Part shown: in pieces, positions 24,373 through 32,544 of the stretch
Position numbering within the stretch: the first letter of the stretch is position 1
Layout of the letters: every line of letters starts with the position of its first letter
Made by a program: the position numbers and the translations under genes
Assembly: GCA_947165685.1 (NCBI GenBank)
Contig: CAMVBK010000001.1
Location: 62,001-126,000 of the forward strand
Source: F23-D06 sp947165685
Lineage (GTDB): Bacteria; Bacteroidota; Bacteroidia; Bacteroidales; WCHB1-69
DNA length: 64,000 nt
Direction of reading: 5' to 3'
The notes under the pieces: generated by a model
The model's input: only the letters and a program-made list of their open reading frames with translations
Told to the model about the DNA's origin: nothing
Database searches by the model: none

Positions 24373-25152
24373 TTATTCGTTGGTGAAATGCGCCTCCTGT
24401 TTGGTGAGGAATGCCGTCATGCCGGCCTTCTGGTCCTTGGTTTCGAAGCATTTGCCGAACATGCGGCTCTCGAAGGCGATGGCCTCGTTGGCGGGCAGGT
24501 CGTATTCTTCGTTGATGCACTCCTTGGCGTAGCGCACGGCGATGGGGGCGTTTTTGACGATGCGCTTGGCGAGGGTCATGGCCTCTTCCATGAGCTGCTC
24601 GGGCTCATAGACGGCGTTGACCAGACCGATGCGCAACGCCTCGTCGGCTTTGATGGCGCGGCCTGTGAAGATGAGCTCCTTGGCGACACCCATGCCGGCA
24701 ATCTTGGCTAAGCGGTAGGTTCCGGAAAACCCCGGGATGATGCCGAGCCCGACCTCGGGTTGGCCGAACTTGGCGCGGGTGGAGGCGATGCGGATGTCGC
24801 AGGCCAAGGTCAGTTCGCATCCGCCGCCGAGCGCGAAACCGTTCACCGCCGCGATGACCGGTACCGGCAGCGTCTCGATTTTGCGGAAAACAGCGGCTCC
24901 GAAAGCGCCGAAACGCTCGCCTTCCGATGCGTTCAGCGGCTGCATCTCCGAAATGTCGGCACCCGCCACGAACGACTTCTCCCCGTCGCCGGTGATGACC
25001 AGTGCGCGGATGTCTTTGTCAAGAGTGGACAGAAAATCGTCCATCTCTCCCAAAATGCTGGAATTTAAGGCATTCAGCGACTTCGGTGCAGAAATGGTCA
25101 GGATGCATACTTGCTCGTTAAGTTCTATTTTCAGGAAATTGTACTGCTTCAT
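24373..25152 (-). CDS. crt: enoyl-CoA hydratase / 3-hydroxybutyryl-CoA dehydratase (crotonase)
   Basis: This 259-residue crotonase-fold enzyme has the CoA/oxyanion segment FVAGADISEM near 65, the first catalytic Glu in FALGGGCELTLACD near 110-122, and the second in FGQPEVGLGIIPGFSGTYRLAK near 135-156 (GFSGT where GGT is usual). Later landmarks are FTGRAIKADEALRIGLVN and AIAFESRMFGKCFETKDQKAGMTAFL. It hydrates crotonyl-CoA. It is the first gene of a two-gene operon with hbd and has its own -7 element at 25176. Confidence 0.92.
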   Translation of the reverse strand: MKQYNFLKIELNEQVCILTISAPKSLNALNSSILGEMDDFLSTLDKDIRALVITGDGEKSFVAGADISEMQPLNASEGERFGAFGAAVFRKIETLPVPVIAAVNGFALGGGCELTLACDIRIASTRAKFGQPEVGLGIIPGFSGTYRLAKIAGMGVAKELIFTGRAIKADEALRIGLVNAVYEPEQLMEEAMTLAKRIVKNAPIAVRYAKECINEEYDLPANEAIAFESRMFGKCFETKDQKAGMTAFLTKQEAHFTNE

Positions 25153-25175
25153 TTTTTTCCGATTTTAAGGTGGGG

Positions 25176-25183
25176 CAAAAATA
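25176..25183 (-). promoter_or_regulatory. -7 promoter element TATTTTTG for crt-hbd
   Basis: Perfect TAnnTTTG on the minus strand, 24 bases before the crt ATG and only two bases downstream of the T run of the preceding terminator. Confidence 0.6.
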
Positions 25184-25184
25184 C

Positions 25185-25212
25185 AAAAAAAAAAGTGCCG
25201 TTGGGGCACTTT
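25185..25212 (-). terminator. rho-independent terminator
   Basis: On the minus strand the hairpin AAAGTGCC-CCAAC-GGCACTTT is followed by a run of T. It ends the tkt-sigma-anti-sigma-Spy operon directly behind the Spy-like gene. Confidence 0.85.
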
Positions 25213-25215
25213 CTT

Positions 25216-25722
25216 TTAGCGTTTTTTCTTGCCGGTGTTCACAGGACCCGCATCCTCTTTTTTCACCTCTTTCTTCTTACTCGTCAGAGTCTTTTTATAC
25301 CTGTACTCCAAGTTGTAAAGGTTCTGGATGGTCTTCGGGCTGAGAATGGCTTTGTATTTTTTGTAGTAGGAATTTTCGAGATTGAGCAAATTCTTGCGCA
25401 GTTCGAACTTCTGGTCTTGCAGATAGGTGAGCTGCTTGTCGCTCAGCTTGTCGATGATTTCCTTGTTGGTTCCCGGTGCGCCTAACTTGATGCCCTGTTT
25501 CTCCAGGTTCTTGCGGTAGGTGTCCATCGCCTTCAGTTCCGCGTTCAGGTATTCCTCATACACTTTCCAGAAATTTTGGTTCTCCGAACCGCTCAGCGTG
25601 AGGTTCATCCGCATGTAGTTGAGACGTTCTTTTACCATAACGGCAGGACTCTTTTCTTGTGCGAAGAGTGCTGAGGTTGCTCCCATAACGATGACAACCA
25701 GTGTGATCCATAGTCTTTTCAT
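25216..25722 (-). CDS. periplasmic Spy/CpxP-like (LTxxQ-type) protein
   Basis: This 168-residue protein (an ATG three codons earlier is also possible) has a signal peptide ending near ALFAQ. The mature protein is almost entirely helical and charged. A segment RMNLTLSGSENQNFWKVYEEY recalls the LTxxQ motif of Spy/CpxP periplasmic chaperones, and LSDKQLTYLQDQKFELRKNLLNLENSYYKKYKAILSPKTIQNLYNLEY forms the second half. The tail is Lys-rich. In Bacteroidota such proteins often follow an ECF sigma and anti-sigma pair, as here, and are thought to report envelope stress. The role is inferred. Confidence 0.72.
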   Translation of the reverse strand: MKRLWITLVVIVMGATSALFAQEKSPAVMVKERLNYMRMNLTLSGSENQNFWKVYEEYLNAELKAMDTYRKNLEKQGIKLGAPGTNKEIIDKLSDKQLTYLQDQKFELRKNLLNLENSYYKKYKAILSPKTIQNLYNLEYRYKKTLTSKKKEVKKEDAGPVNTGKKKR

Positions 25723-25739
25723 AATATTCACTTTTTAGG

Positions 25740-26069
25740 TTAATAAACGTATTGATAGTAGTCCATCATGGCCAACTCCTCACTATAGTAGTTGGTGGCT
25801 ACGGTCTCCAAGGCTTCCTCCTCCACGTCTGTGGCGGCGATTTGCTGGGTCTGCGTGACGGCGGGTTCTTTTTCGGGCGTGTTGACGGTAAAAAAGATAC
25901 CGGCGGCAATGGCGACCACAGCCACGGCGGCTACGGCCGAGGAGATGATGGTTCTGCGCTTGTGCTGGTCGTGTTTGATGTTGGCCATCACCCGACCAGG
26001 CAGTTCCTCGAAATAGTTCTCGGGAATCTGATAATGTTCTGTCTTGTCTATATTCTCTAAGTCAATCAT
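25740..26069 (-). CDS. putative anti-sigma factor, single-pass membrane protein
   Basis: This 109-residue protein has an acidic cytoplasmic N-terminus (ENYFEELPGRVMANI around 18-32, a segment common in Bacteroidota sigma-linked membrane proteins). A membrane helix follows at about 40-62 (TIISSAVAAVAVVAIAAGIFFTV), then a 45-residue periplasmic tail ending in a Tyr-rich DYYQYVY. It lies 38 bases downstream of the ECF sigma gene and upstream of the Spy-like gene. The anti-sigma role follows from topology and context, not from a diagnostic motif. Confidence 0.68.
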   Translation of the reverse strand: MIDLENIDKTEHYQIPENYFEELPGRVMANIKHDQHKRRTIISSAVAAVAVVAIAAGIFFTVNTPEKEPAVTQTQQIAATDVEEEALETVATNYYSEELAMMDYYQYVY

Positions 26070-26107
26070 AACGCTAATGAAATTACGATTCTATGACTTT
26101 GGGATCG

Positions 26108-26665
26108 CTAAAAGGTTAAACGCTCGGAAATATTTTTTTTGATTTTTTCTGCGGCGAAATGATAGGAAGCTTTCAACGCGCTCTCGGAAGTGTCGAAAAT
26201 CTTCGACATTTCCGCGTAGGGCGTTTCATCGTAGTAGCGCATCGTGAAGACAGCGCGTTGCTTCGGAGGAAGTTTCGTGATTTCCTCCTGAAGGAACTGT
26301 TCGATCTGGCTCGGGGTCATCGTGCTGGTGTCCGCTTGGCTCACTAAGAGGAAGTCGGTGTAGTTGTCGTCGTCCAAGTTTAGCAACCGTTTCTTCTTTT
26401 CGATGTAGGTGAGCGCCTCGTTGACGCAAATTCTGGTAATCCAAGTCTTCAAGCTCGATTCATTGCGGAATTTGTCCAGGTTTTTCCATATTTTGATGCA
26501 CACGTTCTGCGTCACGTCGTCCGCGTCCTCGTGGATGGTCGTGATGCGCCGCGCGTTGTAGTAGATGTGCTTCTGATATTTTTTCAGCAGCATCTCGAAA
26601 GCTTTCTCCTTGGTCTTCTCATTGCTGAAAAGCGACAGGATGAATTCGTCGGTGATTTCCGGCAT
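26108..26665 (-). CDS. ECF-type RNA polymerase sigma factor
   Basis: This 185-residue sigma-70 family protein has region 2 at about 20-95 (YYNARRITTIHEDADDVTQNVCIKIWKNLDKFRNESSLKTWITRI) and region 4 at about 125-185 (LPPKQRAVFTMRYYDETPYAEMSKIFDTSESALKASYHFAAEKIKK). It starts 15 bases after the transketolase C-half gene. It precedes a membrane protein and a Spy-like protein, the usual sigma/anti-sigma/effector order. Confidence 0.92.
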   Translation of the reverse strand: MPEITDEFILSLFSNEKTKEKAFEMLLKKYQKHIYYNARRITTIHEDADDVTQNVCIKIWKNLDKFRNESSLKTWITRICVNEALTYIEKKKRLLNLDDDNYTDFLLVSQADTSTMTPSQIEQFLQEEITKLPPKQRAVFTMRYYDETPYAEMSKIFDTSESALKASYHFAAEKIKKNISERLTF

Positions 26666-26680
26666 CTTATTGGTTTTAGG

Positions 26681-27634
26681 TTATTTACGTGATATGGCCT
26701 TTTGGCAGGCCTCGGCAATGTGCTCTTTGTCCAAGCCGAAGTGAGCCAGCAGTTCATCGGGGGTGCCGCTTTCGCCGAAATGGTCGTCAACGCCGATCAT
26801 CTCCACGGGCGCGGGCAGGTTGCGGCTCAAGCACTGGCAGACGGAGTCGCCCATGCCGCCGTTGAGGAAATGCTCCTCGGCGGTGACGGCGCAACCGGTC
26901 TTGCGGACGCTGTTCAGAATCGTCTCCTCGTCTAACGGCTTGATGGTCGCGATGTTGACAACCTCTGCGAAGATGCCCTTTTCGCGCAGCATGTCGGCAG
27001 CCTGAAGCGCGGGGAACACCAGATGGCCAGTGGCGAAGATGGTCACATCCGTCCCTTCCTGCATCACTTCCGCCTTCCCGATGACGAACGGCTTGTTCTC
27101 CTCGGTGAAGTTTGGCACTGCCGGGCGGCCGAAGCGGATATAGACAGGACCGTTGTACTCGGCCGCCGCAATGGTCGCCATCTTGGTCTGGTTGTAGTCG
27201 CAGGGGTTGAGCACCACCATGTTCGGTAGCATCTTCATCAGCCCGAGGTCCTCCATCATTTGGTGTGTGGCACCGTCTTCGCCCACGGTAATGCCGGAGT
27301 GCGACGCGCCGATCTTGACGTTCAGGTTCGAGTAGGCCACCGTCATGCGAATCTGGTCATAGACACGCCCGGAGATGAATCCGGCGAATGCGCTGGCGAA
27401 GGGAACCTTGCCGCTCAGGGCCAAACCGGCGGAAATGCCGATCATGTTGGCCTCTGCGATGCCGCACTGGATGAAACGCTCCGGATAGGCGGCCTTGAAG
27501 TCGCCCATTTTCACGCTTCCCGTGACGTCCGCCGTCAAGGCGAAAATGTTCTCATTGCGTTGTGCGGCTTCCATTAAGCCGGCTCCGAACCCCGAACGGG
27601 TGTCTTTCTTCGTGTAATTCTCAATTTTCTCCAT
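26681..27634 (-). CDS. transketolase, C-terminal subunit
   Basis: This 317-residue protein comprises only the pyrimidine-binding and C-terminal domains of transketolase. The start region is SGFGAGLMEAAQRNENIFALTADVTGSVKM. The catalytic Glu lies in FIQCGIAEANMIGISAGLA near 65-80, followed by FAGFISGRVYDQIRM, SHSGITVGEDGATHQMMEDL and the C-terminal VTAEEHFLNGGMGDSVCQ. Split transketolases need an N-terminal thiamine-diphosphate subunit, normally encoded next door. Here the upstream neighbour is a divergent outer-membrane gene, so the partner must be elsewhere. It heads the ECF sigma operon. Confidence 0.88.
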   Translation of the reverse strand: MEKIENYTKKDTRSGFGAGLMEAAQRNENIFALTADVTGSVKMGDFKAAYPERFIQCGIAEANMIGISAGLALSGKVPFASAFAGFISGRVYDQIRMTVAYSNLNVKIGASHSGITVGEDGATHQMMEDLGLMKMLPNMVVLNPCDYNQTKMATIAAAEYNGPVYIRFGRPAVPNFTEENKPFVIGKAEVMQEGTDVTIFATGHLVFPALQAADMLREKGIFAEVVNIATIKPLDEETILNSVRKTGCAVTAEEHFLNGGMGDSVCQCLSRNLPAPVEMIGVDDHFGESGTPDELLAHFGLDKEHIAEACQKAISRK

Positions 27635-27650
27635 GCCAAAAAATTTGCGG

Positions 27651-27658
27651 CAAAAATA
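27651..27658 (-). promoter_or_regulatory. -7 promoter element TATTTTTG
   Basis: Perfect TAnnTTTG on the minus strand, 17 bases before the transketolase ATG; divergent from 27680. Confidence 0.6.
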
Positions 27659-27679
27659 CGAAATTTGGGAAAAGAGAGT

Positions 27680-27687
27680 TATCTTTG
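27680..27687 (+). promoter_or_regulatory. -7 promoter element TATCTTTG
   Basis: TAnnTTTG on the plus strand, 27 bases before the ATG at 27714. It decides that start over the longer frame from 27633. Confidence 0.6.
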
Positions 27688-27713
27688 CCGCATTTATTTG
27701 CGGAATATTTTTG

Positions 27714-30700
27714 ATGGAAAAAAGACTGCTCTGTTTCTTGTCAATTCTCCTCCTGTGCGCTGCCGTCCGGTTGCCGGCGCAGAGCACGGTGTGGAGGGTG
27801 AAACACCTGACTGCCGACTCGCTTTCTTTTCGAATAGACACTTTTTCGGTTGTCCCGAGCTCTTTTAGCATCCAAGGGGTTGATCCTGTGCAATTTCGTC
27901 TCGACCCGCTCACGGCTACTATCCGCCTGATGGATTCTTCCCTGCTCGGACGGCGGCTGTTCTTTCAATATGAGGTCTATCCCTTCGACTTGTCCAAGCC
28001 GGTGGCGCATAAGTCGCCGCAACACATCGAGCCGCGCCGCTTTGAGCATCAAATGGTCGAGTATCCCGTTCCGTCGGTTTCGGATGTGTTGAACAGTAGC
28101 GAATTATATACAAATGGTTCCGTTTCACGCGGCGTTTCTGTGGGAAATAACCAGGATTTGGTGCTGAACTCGTCGCTGAATTTGCAGCTCTCAGGTAAAC
28201 TTTCGGATGATGTGGAGGTGATGGCCTCGGTCACCGACCGCAACATCCCAGTCTTGCCAGAGGGCAACACCCAGTATCTGCAAGACATTAGCAGTATTTT
28301 TATAACATTGAAAATCAAGCAGATGGCTGTGGTGAATGCTGGTGATGTAATATGGCGCGCCGATAGCGGCAACTTCCTCCGCGTGTCGCGCAACATGTTG
28401 GGATTGAATGCTTTGGTGCGGTCGGAACCCTCTGCGAAACTGCGCATGTTCAACCAGGCGGGCGGTGGCATCGCCAAAGGCAAGTTCGCCCGGCAAGCGC
28501 TGGCGGTTCAGACTGGTGTGCAGGGACCGTACAAACTCTATGGCTCCGACGGCGAGATTTCCATCCTCATGGTGGCGGGGTCGGAGCGCGTCTATCTGGA
28601 TGGACAGTTGCTTGTGCGAGGCGCGGAAAACGACTACACGATCGATTACAATACGGCCGAAATTACCTTCACGCCCAAGCGGCTCGTCTCGGCGGAACAA
28701 CGTTATTTGGTTGAATTCGAATATTCCAATCGACACTATTCCCGGTATAATCTGTTTACCCATAATGAGTTAGAAATTAAAGGGAAAGCCCCTTTGAAAC
28801 TGTATTTGGATGTTTTTCATGAACAAGATATGAAAAATCGTTCTATCCAGCCGGAGCTTTCCGTGGATCAAATTCGCTTTTTGTCGAGTCTTGGTGATGC
28901 GGGTGGTAATGCCTTGTTCCCCTATTTTGATTCTGTTGCTTTTTCTCCAGATCGCGTTCTTTATGAGAAAGTCGATACTTTATACAATAATAATATATAT
29001 ACAATATTTATATTTTCTTTAAATAGAGATTCTGTTTTATACAGTCCTGATTTCACGTACATGGGTCCGGGGAAAGGAAATTACCGTTTGGTCAGTAGCA
29101 CGGCAAATGGGCGTGTTTTCGCGTGGGTTGCGCCTGAAGATGGTGTTATGCAAGGTGATTACGAGCCGGTTGTGCAGCTCACGGCTCCGGTCTCCCAACA
29201 GATGGTCACTTTTGGGCTTGATTTTCAAGCTCGCAAGAACACGCGCGTCCAGACCGAGGTTGCGTTGTCGCATTTCGACAAGAATACTTTTTCAAAGAAA
29301 GATAGAAGTGACGATGTCGGTTTTGCTTATCTGTTGAATATCAGTGATGTTGAGAGATTTGCCTCGAAGTCGGATTCTCTTCCGTGGCTGTTGGAGAGTT
29401 GGGCTCGGATGCAGTTTTTACACAAAAATTTTGCCCCATTCGAGTCGTTTCGCGAGGTGGAATTTGCTCGTCAGTTCAATTTGTCGTCAGACTATGCTGC
29501 TGGCCGTTCGGAGTGGATGGCTTCGGCAGGTGTCTCCTTGAAGAAGACCCAGCGCCATGATCTCCGTTTCGGTCTGGATTTTTTCAATCGCACGGGAGAG
29601 AATCGAGCGCTGCGGAATGAACTTCTGACGGACAACCGTTGGAATGGATGGCGCCTCCAGTCGAAAAACAGTTACCTCTTTGCGCACGACTCGGTGCAGA
29701 AAAGCCGCTATGCCGTGTCACGCGTTCAGGTGGCCAAACCGATGAAGCACCTGTCGTTTAGTTTAGATAACTTGTTGGAATATAATGTGTTCAGGGATGC
29801 TCTTACGGATTCGCTGAGACTGAACAGCTTTGCTTTCAATGAAGTGAACTTCGCCATGAAAAGTGCGGAGAAAGCCTTTCACCAGTTTATGCTGGGTTAC
29901 AAAAACCGGGTTGAATTCACCCCCGATTCGATGCGGTTGCGGCATCATTTGACGATTCACGAAGTGAAAGCGCAGTACCGTTTTGCCCAGATTCAGAACC
30001 AGTCGTTTTCATTGAATGCGACTTATCGAAATCAGTCGCTGGCTGATTCGGTGGGGGAAGGGACGCCGGAACACTATTTTGTTGGAAATGTTCAATATAC
30101 CGGGCGGTTTTTTCGTAATGCATTGGTAATCAATACGTATTATGAAACTGGAAGTGGTATGGAACTGAGGAAGACTTTTACGTTCATCAAGGTGGCGAAA
30201 GGGCAGGGTACGCACGTTTGGAATGATTATAACGGCAACGGCATTGAAGAACTCGACGAGTTCGAGGTCTCCCCTTTTCCTGACCAGGCGGAGTATGTCA
30301 AGGTTTGGATTGCCGGCACGGATTATGTGAATGCGTGGCTGAGTCAGTGGACGCAGAGTGTGCAACTTCGTCCCGCAGCCGTCTGGGGAAACAAGACAGG
30401 GTTCAGAAAATTTCTGTCTCGATTCACCAACATATTGACAATCAATGCATCCGTGAAGCATAAAACGCGTATGTTCGTACCTTTTGCCTCCTCTCGCGAA
30501 GATACTAATCTCGTGGCCAATCGGCTGAACATTGCTAACACGTTTTCGTTCAATAACGGCAATTCGCCGTTCGCTTTCGACCTGCTGGTTCAGAAAAACG
30601 CTAACACGCAGTTCCTATATTATGGACTTGAAACGAATGATATTGATTATCAAGAGGTTGTATTAAAAAGTACACCAATAGAACTGCTTTATCTTCAAAC

Positions 30701-31160
30701 GTCGTTGTTGCACAAAATCACCCGGAACAGTTCCACCTGCTTTGAGAGTCGCCGGTATGATGTAGAGGCTTATTCTGTGGCGCAGGAGTTCCGCTTTCAA
30801 TTCCAAAACCGTTACACAGCCTCCTTGAAAGGCCTTCTTGGACACAAGCGAAATCGTTTTGGAGGCGAGATGCTGACCCATTGCCATGCGGATTTGTCGT
30901 TCCTTTATCGTGCGTTGAATCGAGGAACGATTTCTGTATCAACAGAATATGTGTTCATGAAAGGCGATGTAGGACAAAATTCCACCGTGTCGTATTTTAT
31001 GTTGGATGGCATGTCTTTGGGCCAGAATTTGTTATGGACCGTAACAGGACAGTTTTCCGTGACGCAGTTCCTTCAACTCGCCCTGCAGTATCAAGGGCGT
31101 GCCATGCAGGGGCATTCTGTCATTCACACAGGCAATGTAACGGTTAGTGCTGTTTTTTAG
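27714..31160 (+). CDS. large outer-membrane-type protein of an uncharacterised Bacteroidota family
   Basis: This 1148-residue protein has a signal peptide ending at LPAQ (residue 23). An N-terminal region of about 130 residues precedes a conserved segment around 140-200: NGSVSRGVSVGNNQDLVLNS, then LNLQLSGKLSDDVEVMASVTD, NIPVLPEGNTQYLQD and AGDVIWR. I recall this pattern from large, unnamed Bacteroidota envelope proteins, and it faintly resembles the repeat regions of the T9SS translocon SprA. The rest alternates short amphipathic strands, as in a big beta-barrel. Near residue 840 there is a Ca-site-like DYNGNGIEELDEFE followed by VSPFPDQAEYVKVW. It ends in V-x-V-x-A-V-F, an outer-membrane-barrel-like C-terminus ending in Phe. 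It lies 291 bases before porP, on the same strand. Function is unknown. Confidence 0.72.
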   Translation: MEKRLLCFLSILLLCAAVRLPAQSTVWRVKHLTADSLSFRIDTFSVVPSSFSIQGVDPVQFRLDPLTATIRLMDSSLLGRRLFFQYEVYPFDLSKPVAHKSPQHIEPRRFEHQMVEYPVPSVSDVLNSSELYTNGSVSRGVSVGNNQDLVLNSSLNLQLSGKLSDDVEVMASVTDRNIPVLPEGNTQYLQDISSIFITLKIKQMAVVNAGDVIWRADSGNFLRVSRNMLGLNALVRSEPSAKLRMFNQAGGGIAKGKFARQALAVQTGVQGPYKLYGSDGEISILMVAGSERVYLDGQLLVRGAENDYTIDYNTAEITFTPKRLVSAEQRYLVEFEYSNRHYSRYNLFTHNELEIKGKAPLKLYLDVFHEQDMKNRSIQPELSVDQIRFLSSLGDAGGNALFPYFDSVAFSPDRVLYEKVDTLYNNNIYTIFIFSLNRDSVLYSPDFTYMGPGKGNYRLVSSTANGRVFAWVAPEDGVMQGDYEPVVQLTAPVSQQMVTFGLDFQARKNTRVQTEVALSHFDKNTFSKKDRSDDVGFAYLLNISDVERFASKSDSLPWLLESWARMQFLHKNFAPFESFREVEFARQFNLSSDYAAGRSEWMASAGVSLKKTQRHDLRFGLDFFNRTGENRALRNELLTDNRWNGWRLQSKNSYLFAHDSVQKSRYAVSRVQVAKPMKHLSFSLDNLLEYNVFRDALTDSLRLNSFAFNEVNFAMKSAEKAFHQFMLGYKNRVEFTPDSMRLRHHLTIHEVKAQYRFAQIQNQSFSLNATYRNQSLADSVGEGTPEHYFVGNVQYTGRFFRNALVINTYYETGSGMELRKTFTFIKVAKGQGTHVWNDYNGNGIEELDEFEVSPFPDQAEYVKVWIAGTDYVNAWLSQWTQSVQLRPAAVWGNKTGFRKFLSRFTNILTINASVKHKTRMFVPFASSREDTNLVANRLNIANTFSFNNGNSPFAFDLLVQKNANTQFLYYGLETNDIDYQEVVLKSTPIELLYLQTSLLHKITRNSSTCFESRRYDVEAYSVAQEFRFQFQNRYTASLKGLLGHKRNRFGGEMLTHCHADLSFLYRALNRGTISVSTEYVFMKGDVGQNSTVSYFMLDGMSLGQNLLWTVTGQFSVTQFLQLALQYQGRAMQGHSVIHTGNVTVSAVF

Positions 31161-31292
31161 CCAAACGACTGAAAACAAGTGAGATATAACGAAATATCTC
31201 TGTAAATAATTGAAATACAGATTATTGTTTATATGTTCAGTATTATTTTTAGAAAATTGTTTTTTCAAGTGGAAAGGTTTAAAAAAATATGC

Positions 31293-31300
31293 TATTTTTG
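31293..31300 (+). promoter_or_regulatory. -7 promoter element TATTTTTG for the por operon
   Basis: Perfect TAnnTTTG about 150 bases before porP. The predicted RNA would begin near a 7-bp hairpin, CTTCAAA-TTT-TTTGAAG, at 31304-31320. The rest of the leader shows no clear structure. Confidence 0.55.
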
Positions 31301-31451
31301 GCACTTCAAATTTTTTGAAGGAAAATGTGTTGTGTAACTTTTTGATTCGAGGGGTCGTATATATACTGAAAAACTAAGAATCGGATGTCAAAAAGATTGC
31401 GTAATACATTGATTGATAATTGATTAGTGTATAAAACAATTCATAGAGAAT

Positions 31452-32492
31452 ATGAGGAAACATATACAAAAAGTTGGTCTGTTGGTGCTTGTGGCAATGT
31501 CTGCGATGATGGCAGGTTTTGCCCAGGATGACGCACAATTTACCTTTTTCCCTTGGGTGACATCCTATTATAACGCAGGCGGTATCGGAGAGCAGAATAA
31601 CACTCTCTGTTTCACAGCGGATTATAATAACAAGTATTTGGGTTGGGGTGATGTGAAAGCCATTAATAACGACTCGGTCAACCGCACGGCACCACAAGAT
31701 TTCCTTTTCAGCATCGAATCTTACCTGAAGAAGCTGCATGGCTCCATCGGTGTCACGTTGGTGCATGACCGCCTCGGTTTTTACAAAAACACGGGTGTCA
31801 AGCTCGGTTATGCGTACAAGATGCGTGTTGGCGGCGGTCATTTGGGTATCGGTGCCCAAGTTTCCTTGTTTAACCAGACTATCGATGCGGGAGGCTTTAC
31901 CCCTATTCAGCAGGGCGACCCTATCTTGGAGGAACTCTCTGAATCCACGTTGGACCTCGACTTCAACTTCGGTGTTCTCTATAAGACAGATCAATGGTAT
32001 GTCGGTTTGGGTTGGACGCAGATGGCGGCCTTGTTTGACAAGGATCAGAAGTTGCGCGTCTCAGGTCTGAACGGTGCGAGACGTTCCTCCCAGTTCTATG
32101 TGCACGGCGGTTACACTTGGGTGATTCCGGCCAACCCGAATTGGGAACTGATACCGCAGGCACTTGTCAAAACGGACCTGAAGACTTATCAATGGGAGAT
32201 CCTCGCCTTGGCTCGTTACAACGGAGTCTATTGGGGCGGCCTCGGATATCGTTTCCAGGATGCCGTCTCGCTGGCTTTCGGTGCCCGCCCATTCTACAAC
32301 TCCTCGAACATCTATCTGAAAGGACTTGACCTCGGTGTCTCTTACAGCTTCACGACCAATTCCTTAGGCTACAAGAAACACCGCAGCTTCGGTGATGTGG
32401 AAGTCGTGGTGCGCTACTGCTTCGATGTCTATAAACCTGAAGTCTTCTCTGGCTACGGCAACTCGAGATATATTTACAAGAACAGATACTAA
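31452..32492 (+). CDS. porP: type IX secretion system outer-membrane protein PorP/SprF family
   Basis: This 346-residue protein has a signal peptide ending at GFAQ (residue 25). It begins with DDAQFTFFPWVTSYYNAGGIGEQNNT, close to the FT-W-YYNPG signature of PorP/SprF proteins. About a dozen beta strands follow (YKMRVGGGHLGIGAQVSLF, WYVGLGWTQM, VYWGGLGYRFQDAVSLAFGARPFY). PorP is an outer-membrane beta-barrel associated with the T9SS PorK-PorN ring. It is the first gene of the porPKLMN operon, 52 bases before porK, matching the order known from Porphyromonas. Confidence 0.92.
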   Translation: MRKHIQKVGLLVLVAMSAMMAGFAQDDAQFTFFPWVTSYYNAGGIGEQNNTLCFTADYNNKYLGWGDVKAINNDSVNRTAPQDFLFSIESYLKKLHGSIGVTLVHDRLGFYKNTGVKLGYAYKMRVGGGHLGIGAQVSLFNQTIDAGGFTPIQQGDPILEELSESTLDLDFNFGVLYKTDQWYVGLGWTQMAALFDKDQKLRVSGLNGARRSSQFYVHGGYTWVIPANPNWELIPQALVKTDLKTYQWEILALARYNGVYWGGLGYRFQDAVSLAFGARPFYNSSNIYLKGLDLGVSYSFTTNSLGYKKHRSFGDVEVVVRYCFDVYKPEVFSGYGNSRYIYKNRY

Positions 32493-32544
32493 AATTAACA
32501 TTGTTGCGTTAATAACCATATTTGAAATTATAAAATTGAACGAT

